A program made the translations under genes and the position numbers. Shown here one piece after another: positions 6,639-8,352 of a stretch of 8,352 bases of DNA. This DNA is from CAYMLQ01 sp964390795 (GTDB taxonomy: Bacteria; Verrucomicrobiota; Kiritimatiellia; RFP12; UBA1067), in contig CAYMLQ010000272.1 in NCBI GenBank assembly GCA_964390795.1, positions 1 through 8,352 of the forward strand, written 5' to 3'. Below the pieces are notes generated by a model. It was not told the origin of the DNA. It worked only from the letters and a program-made list of their open reading frames with translations, and did no database searches. The number at the start of each line of letters is the position of its first letter. Position 1 is the first letter of the stretch.

Positions 6639-6656
6639 CACACCTCGCGAAGTGTG
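6639..6656. repeat. Near-perfect 18-bp palindrome
   Basis: CACACCTCGCGAAGTGTG is self-complementary except for one C/A pair flanking the central TCGCGA. It lies about 125 nt upstream of the antitoxin start and could be a protein-binding site or a small hairpin. No T-run follows it. Confidence 0.5.
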
Positions 6657-6769
6657 GATGAATCTGAAATCAGGAAAACAGGAAGGGATGCCCAAGGTCT
6701 AGGTTTAGAAAACTCCGCGTGACTGCCGAAGCCTCCGGTTTCCTGTTTCCTTGTTTTCCAGATTCATCC
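6656..6769. repeat. Imperfect inverted repeat built from 8-nt units
   Basis: GGATGAATCTG at 6656-6666 is exactly matched by CAGATTCATCC at 6759-6769. Inward of these, both arms carry GGAAAACA-type octamers: GAAATCAG, GAAAACAG and GAAGGGAT on the left, and complementary TGTTTCC/TTGTTTTCC units on the right. The arms enclose about 50 nt that show no similarity to genes. The structure looks like two inverted copies of one repeat family rather than an insertion sequence, since no transposase is present. Confidence 0.6.
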
Positions 6770-6786
6770 CAGCAGCCCTATTTCGC

Positions 6787-6810
6787 ACGCCAAGAACCCA
6801 AGACGCCAAG
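6787..6810 (+). repeat. Three-unit 8-bp tandem repeat (ACGCCAAG type)
   Basis: ACGCCAAG, AACCCAAG and ACGCCAAG follow one another in exact 8-nt register. They form a small degenerate array of unknown role. Confidence 0.6.
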
Positions 6811-7028
6811 GGGTCCGATAACCTTTGGGTCTTCGGGCGTGAGCCAATCCACTCCGTGACCATCCGTCTTCTGCTCTACCGATTCATCCACTTATCATGA
6901 CATGTGGATTAACGATCTCTAGCCGCTCTCGGTCTAGAAACCTTGTAACTTTCGTGATTCATTTTCTTCGTTCCCGCGCGCGCCGCCGAAAAGTCCGCTG
7001 GAGCTGCTGGGGTGAGAGGGGGAAAGGA

Positions 7029-7056
7029 GGAGTTAGGAGGGAGGAGTTAGGAGTTG
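7029..7056 (+). repeat. Four-unit heptamer array (GGAGTTA type)
   Basis: GGAGTTA, GGAGGGA, GGAGTTA and GGAGTTG in exact register. It is the same unit family as the arrays at 5052-5079 and 5119-5146, about 2 kb away. It lies in a purine-rich tract (about 7009-7069) that contains several runs of three to five G on this strand. Confidence 0.75.
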
Positions 7057-7069
7057 GGGAGAGGGGAAA

Positions 7070-7104
7070 TGTCCAATAGCGAACAAGGAATGTCCAATGC
7101 CCAA
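7070..7104 (+). repeat. Five-unit degenerate heptamer array (TGTCCAA type)
   Basis: Five 7-nt units each ending in AA: TGTCCAA, TAGCGAA, CAAGGAA, TGTCCAA and TGCCCAA. The spacing is exactly 7 nt. The units differ in sequence from the neighbouring arrays. Confidence 0.6.
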
Positions 7105-7119
7105 GTGAGAGAGGGGGAG

Positions 7120-7147
7120 AACGCTCAACGCGCAACGTTCAACGATC
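7120..7147 (+). repeat. Four-unit heptamer array (AACGNNC type)
   Basis: AACGCTC, AACGCGC, AACGTTC and AACGATC in exact register, with variation confined to positions 5 and 6. The array is flanked by related sequence on both sides: CAAGTGAGAGAG at 7102-7113 and CAAGTGTGAGAG at 7147-7158. Confidence 0.75.
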
Positions 7148-7187
7148 AAGTGTGAGAGAACGCCGAACCCTTCTACGCAGATGCTAC

Positions 7188-7237
7188 GGAGGGCAAGCGC
7201 TGAATGTCTGGGACGGCTCAGCACAGCTTCGCCCTCC
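7188..7237. repeat. Long imperfect hairpin in the intergenic region
   Basis: GGAGGGC (7188-7194) pairs with GCCCTCC (7231-7237). AAGC (7195-7198) pairs with GCTT (7226-7229) across a one-base bulge. GCTGA (7199-7203) pairs with TCAGC (7218-7222) after a 3-nt bulge. Sixteen pairs close a 14-nt loop. The structure could form in RNA of either strand. No T-run adjoins it. Confidence 0.55.
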
Positions 7238-7270
7238 AGCGCGAGGCGATGCCGGAACGGACCGGATCGC

Positions 7271-7340
7271 GCCCTCCGCCCTCTGCCCTCCGACCTCTGA
7301 CCTCCGCCCTCCGCCCTCCGACCGCCGACCGCCGACCCTA
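7271..7340 (+). repeat. Ten-unit heptamer array (GCCCTCC/GACCTCC type)
   Basis: Seventy nt divide exactly into ten 7-nt units. GCCCTCC occurs four times; GCCCTCT, GACCTCT and GACCTCC occur once each; GACCGCC occurs twice; the last unit is GACCCTA. The strand is strongly pyrimidine-rich. The unit GCCCTCC is also the outer right arm of the hairpin at 7188-7237. This is the longest array in the window. Confidence 0.9.
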
Positions 7341-7505
7341 CAGCCCGATCAAGTCGCGGATGTCGTCGGCGTGTTGCTCTCGCCGATGCTGGCGACCGCG
7401 GCGATGAGTTTCAGTTCGGTTTCGGTGATCAGCAACGCCCTTCGGCTCCGGCATGTGAAGCTGTCGTAGCGGGGGTTATTCCTACTCGTTCGCGGGGTGG
7501 GGTTC

Positions 7506-7514
7506 TGCTATACT
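7506..7514 (+). promoter_or_regulatory. Extended -10 promoter element for the lipoprotein/thioredoxin genes
   Basis: TGCTATACT combines the TGn extension with TATACT, a good -10 hexamer. It lies 37 nt before the lipoprotein start codon, giving a leader of about 30 nt. The -35 position (7486-7491) has no good match, as is common for extended -10 promoters. Confidence 0.5.
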
Positions 7515-7537
7515 TGCTCAAGTCCTTGATGGATTGT

Positions 7538-7546
7538 AAAGGAGGT
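7538..7546 (+). promoter_or_regulatory. Very strong ribosome binding site of the small lipoprotein gene
   Basis: AAAGGAGGT is nearly the full anti-16S complement and ends 4 nt before the ATG at 7551. It is the strongest such site in the window and the main evidence that the following 42-codon frame is translated. Confidence 0.7.
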
Positions 7547-7550
7547 GCAT

Positions 7551-7679
7551 ATGAGAACGTTGATCAGAACTGCGATGGTGTGTGTGTGCGGGTGTGTACT
7601 CGCGTGGGGCTGTTCGCCTCAGGCCGCTGTGGATGGGGCAGCGGCCGCGCCAGCCGCCGCGTCGGGCAAGGTTCAATAA
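7551..7679 (+). CDS. Tiny predicted lipoprotein (42 residues)
   Basis: The frame from ATG 7551 to TAA 7677-7679 encodes 42 residues: a basic start (MRTLIRT), a hydrophobic core (AMVCVCGCVLAWG), then Cys21 in the context LAWGC, an acceptable lipobox. The mature part would be only about 22 residues, Ala-rich (CSPQAAVDGAAAAPAAASGK) with no recognisable domain. An almost ideal ribosome binding site and an extended -10 promoter precede it. The thioredoxin-fold gene starts 11 nt after its stop, and the stop codon overlaps that gene's AAGGGGG ribosome site, so the two are probably coupled. It may be a small entericidin-like lipoprotein, or the detached signal and Ala/Pro linker of a formerly lipid-anchored thioredoxin. 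I do not recognise the family. Confidence 0.72.
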   Translation: MRTLIRTAMVCVCGCVLAWGCSPQAAVDGAAAAPAAASGKVQ

Positions 7680-7690
7680 GGGGGTCGTTT

Positions 7691-8272
7691 ATGTTTGCGA
7701 CATTGAGGATTGGGGACAAGGCTCCGGACTTCAAGCTTCCGGCGACGGACGGCAAGACCTATTCGCTGGCCGATTTCGACAAGGTCGATGTGCTGGTCGT
7801 ATTCTTCACCTGTAACCACTGCCCTTACGTGCTCGGCTCAGACGAGATGACGCGGCAAACGGCGGACCGCTTCAAGAAACGCGGGGTCGCATTCATCGGC
7901 ATCAATGCCAACAGCGAGCGGACGTATGCGGAGGACGATTTCCGGCACATGTTGGTGCGCATGCGGGAGAACGGATTCCCGTGGGTTTACGCCTGGGACA
8001 AGAGTCAGGATACCGCTCGCGCCTACGGTGCACTGCGCACGCCGCACTTCTACGTGTTCGACCGGCAGCGAAAGCTCGTCTACACCGGGCGCGGCGTGGA
8101 CAGCCCGCGCGACACGAGCCAGATGGAGGTCAACGATCTGGAGAATGCCTTGGAGGACGTTTTGGCGGGACGGCCGGTCCGCGTGCCGCTGACGAATCCG
8201 ATCGGCTGCAATGTAAAGTGGGAAGGCAAGGACGCCCACTGGATGCCGCCCGAAGCGTGCGATCTGGTCTGA
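7691..8272 (+). CDS. Thioredoxin-fold (AhpC/TSA-redoxin type) protein with CNHC active site
   Basis: A 193-residue redoxin-like protein. IGDKAPDFKLPATDGKTYSLADF (residues 7-29) is the usual entry to the fold. The active site is CNHC at 41-44 within FFTCNHCPYV. RTPHFYVFD (116-124) supplies the cis-proline (Pro118). The C-terminal NPIGCNVKW (169-177) is the signature of this thioredoxin family subgroup and contains a third cysteine, Cys173. It should reduce or isomerise disulfides or act as a peroxidase-like thiol enzyme; partners are unknown. There is no signal peptide from this start. AAGGGGG (7678-7684) is spaced 6 nt from ATG 7691, and the homologous fold begins there, so upstream in-frame codons are not part of the gene. 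Coding-like sequence continues in the same frame after the TGA. Confidence 0.92.
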   Translation: MFATLRIGDKAPDFKLPATDGKTYSLADFDKVDVLVVFFTCNHCPYVLGSDEMTRQTADRFKKRGVAFIGINANSERTYAEDDFRHMLVRMRENGFPWVYAWDKSQDTARAYGALRTPHFYVFDRQRKLVYTGRGVDSPRDTSQMEVNDLENALEDVLAGRPVRVPLTNPIGCNVKWEGKDAHWMPPEACDLV

Positions 8273-8352
8273 TGGGGAGCAGACGGCAAGAAGCAGGTGC
8301 AGGAGTCGCTGATCGACGCGCCGGGTTACCAAGCGCTCTTCAAACTCGATCA
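8273..8352 (+). other. Coding-like sequence continuing in frame after the thioredoxin stop, cut by the window edge
   Basis: The 26 full codons after TGA 8270-8272 stay open in the same frame and read WGADGKKQVQESLIDAPGYQ, then ALFKLD. Third positions are mainly G or C, like the genes here. The competing frame from ATG 8272 has mostly A/T third positions. This could be the start of a further gene (perhaps from GTG 8303), a C-terminal extension cut off by a nonsense mutation, or a recoded stop. No ribosome site is convincing. I do not recognise the product. Confidence 0.4.

Larger units (their letters stand above)
6551..7508. other. Long intergenic region rich in degenerate short tandem repeats and hairpins
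   Basis: About 960 nt without a credible protein gene. The open frames here have no ribosome binding site, skewed Arg/Pro/Ser composition, and run across the repeat arrays. The content is a near-palindrome at 6639-6656, an imperfect inverted repeat at 6656-6769, an octamer array at 6787-6810, several heptamer arrays between 7029 and 7340, and a hairpin at 7188-7237. GATTCATCC or its complement occurs at 6656-6664, 6761-6769 and 6881-6889. The 6890-7008 and 7341-7500 parts show nothing I can name. No tRNA, CRISPR or insertion-sequence signature is present. Confidence 0.6.

Noticed and set aside
6897..7079. 60-codon open frame on the + strand
   Set aside because: Arg/Ser-rich then Gly/Glu-rich from the heptamer array, no ribosome site, no recognisable domain.
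7344..7460. Short - strand frame (38 codons, MPEPKGVADHRNR at the start) and an overlapping ALLITETELKLIAAVASIGE stretch
   Set aside because: The two readings lie in different frames, neither has a ribosome site, and the Arg/His-rich composition looks like a shadow. A decayed gene remnant cannot be excluded.
7152..7469. Open frame of about 105 codons on the + strand
   Set aside because: It runs through the heptamer array, has Pro/Arg/Ser-rich low-complexity sequence, no ribosome site and no family resemblance.
6551..7508. Insertion sequence or CRISPR array in the repeat-rich gap
   Set aside because: No transposase fragment or terminal repeats with target duplication, and the tandem units are 7-8 nt without spacers, so neither applies.
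7514..7690. Upstream extension of the thioredoxin reading frame to give a 252-residue protein
   Set aside because: The real fold starts at ATG 7691 with its own ribosome site, and the upstream codons are another frame of the lipoprotein gene with low-complexity Arg/Gly composition.
8272..8350. ATG overlapping the thioredoxin stop (TGATG) as the start of a coupled downstream gene
   Set aside because: This frame has mostly A/T third positions and Arg-rich sequence, while the frame in phase with the thioredoxin gene has the codon bias of a real gene.

Overview
The window is GC-rich bacterial DNA from an organism I cannot name. Two adjacent genes encode twin-arginine (Tat) exported sugar enzymes of types that are abundant in the PVC group (Planctomycetes, Verrucomicrobia, Kiritimatiellota, Lentisphaerota): a ThuA/TIM-barrel fusion and a Gfo/Idh/MocA oxidoreductase with the LDW-LWVGPAPF-PYN signature. 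With the short degenerate tandem repeats filling the gaps, this suggests a PVC member, perhaps Kiritimatiellota or Lentisphaerota. That placement is inference only. TGA is used as a normal stop by several genes.

Layout. 1-1768 (+): an unrecognised seven-helix membrane protein, then a YicC-family endoribonuclease 30 nt downstream. 1834-5053 (+): the fused ThuA-like/sugar isomerase-like protein, then the oxidoreductase. Both have Tat signals, so together they look like an extracytoplasmic oxidise-then-cleave (3-keto-glycoside type) sugar pathway. 5052-5186: the junction of converging genes, with two inverted heptamer arrays (TTAGGAG type) and a perfect 15-bp hairpin whose loop contains the stop codon of the opposing gene. 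5170-6512 (-): an RluA-family pseudouridine synthase downstream of a MazF-type toxin and its ribbon-helix-helix antitoxin, probably one transcription unit read leftward from a promoter near 6545.

6551-7508 holds no credible protein gene. It contains unrelated degenerate tandem arrays, mostly with a 7-nt period and some with 8, plus several hairpins. A further 10-nt-period array lies at 3605-3634.

7509-8352 (+): an extended -10 promoter, a very strong ribosome binding site, a 42-codon lipoprotein gene, and a thioredoxin-fold protein with a CNHC active site. Coding-like sequence continues in frame after the TGA stop of the thioredoxin gene to the window edge. The main points for follow-up are the exported keto-sugar enzyme pair, the collection of heptad arrays, the tiny lipoprotein next to the thioredoxin gene, and the in-frame continuation past that TGA.
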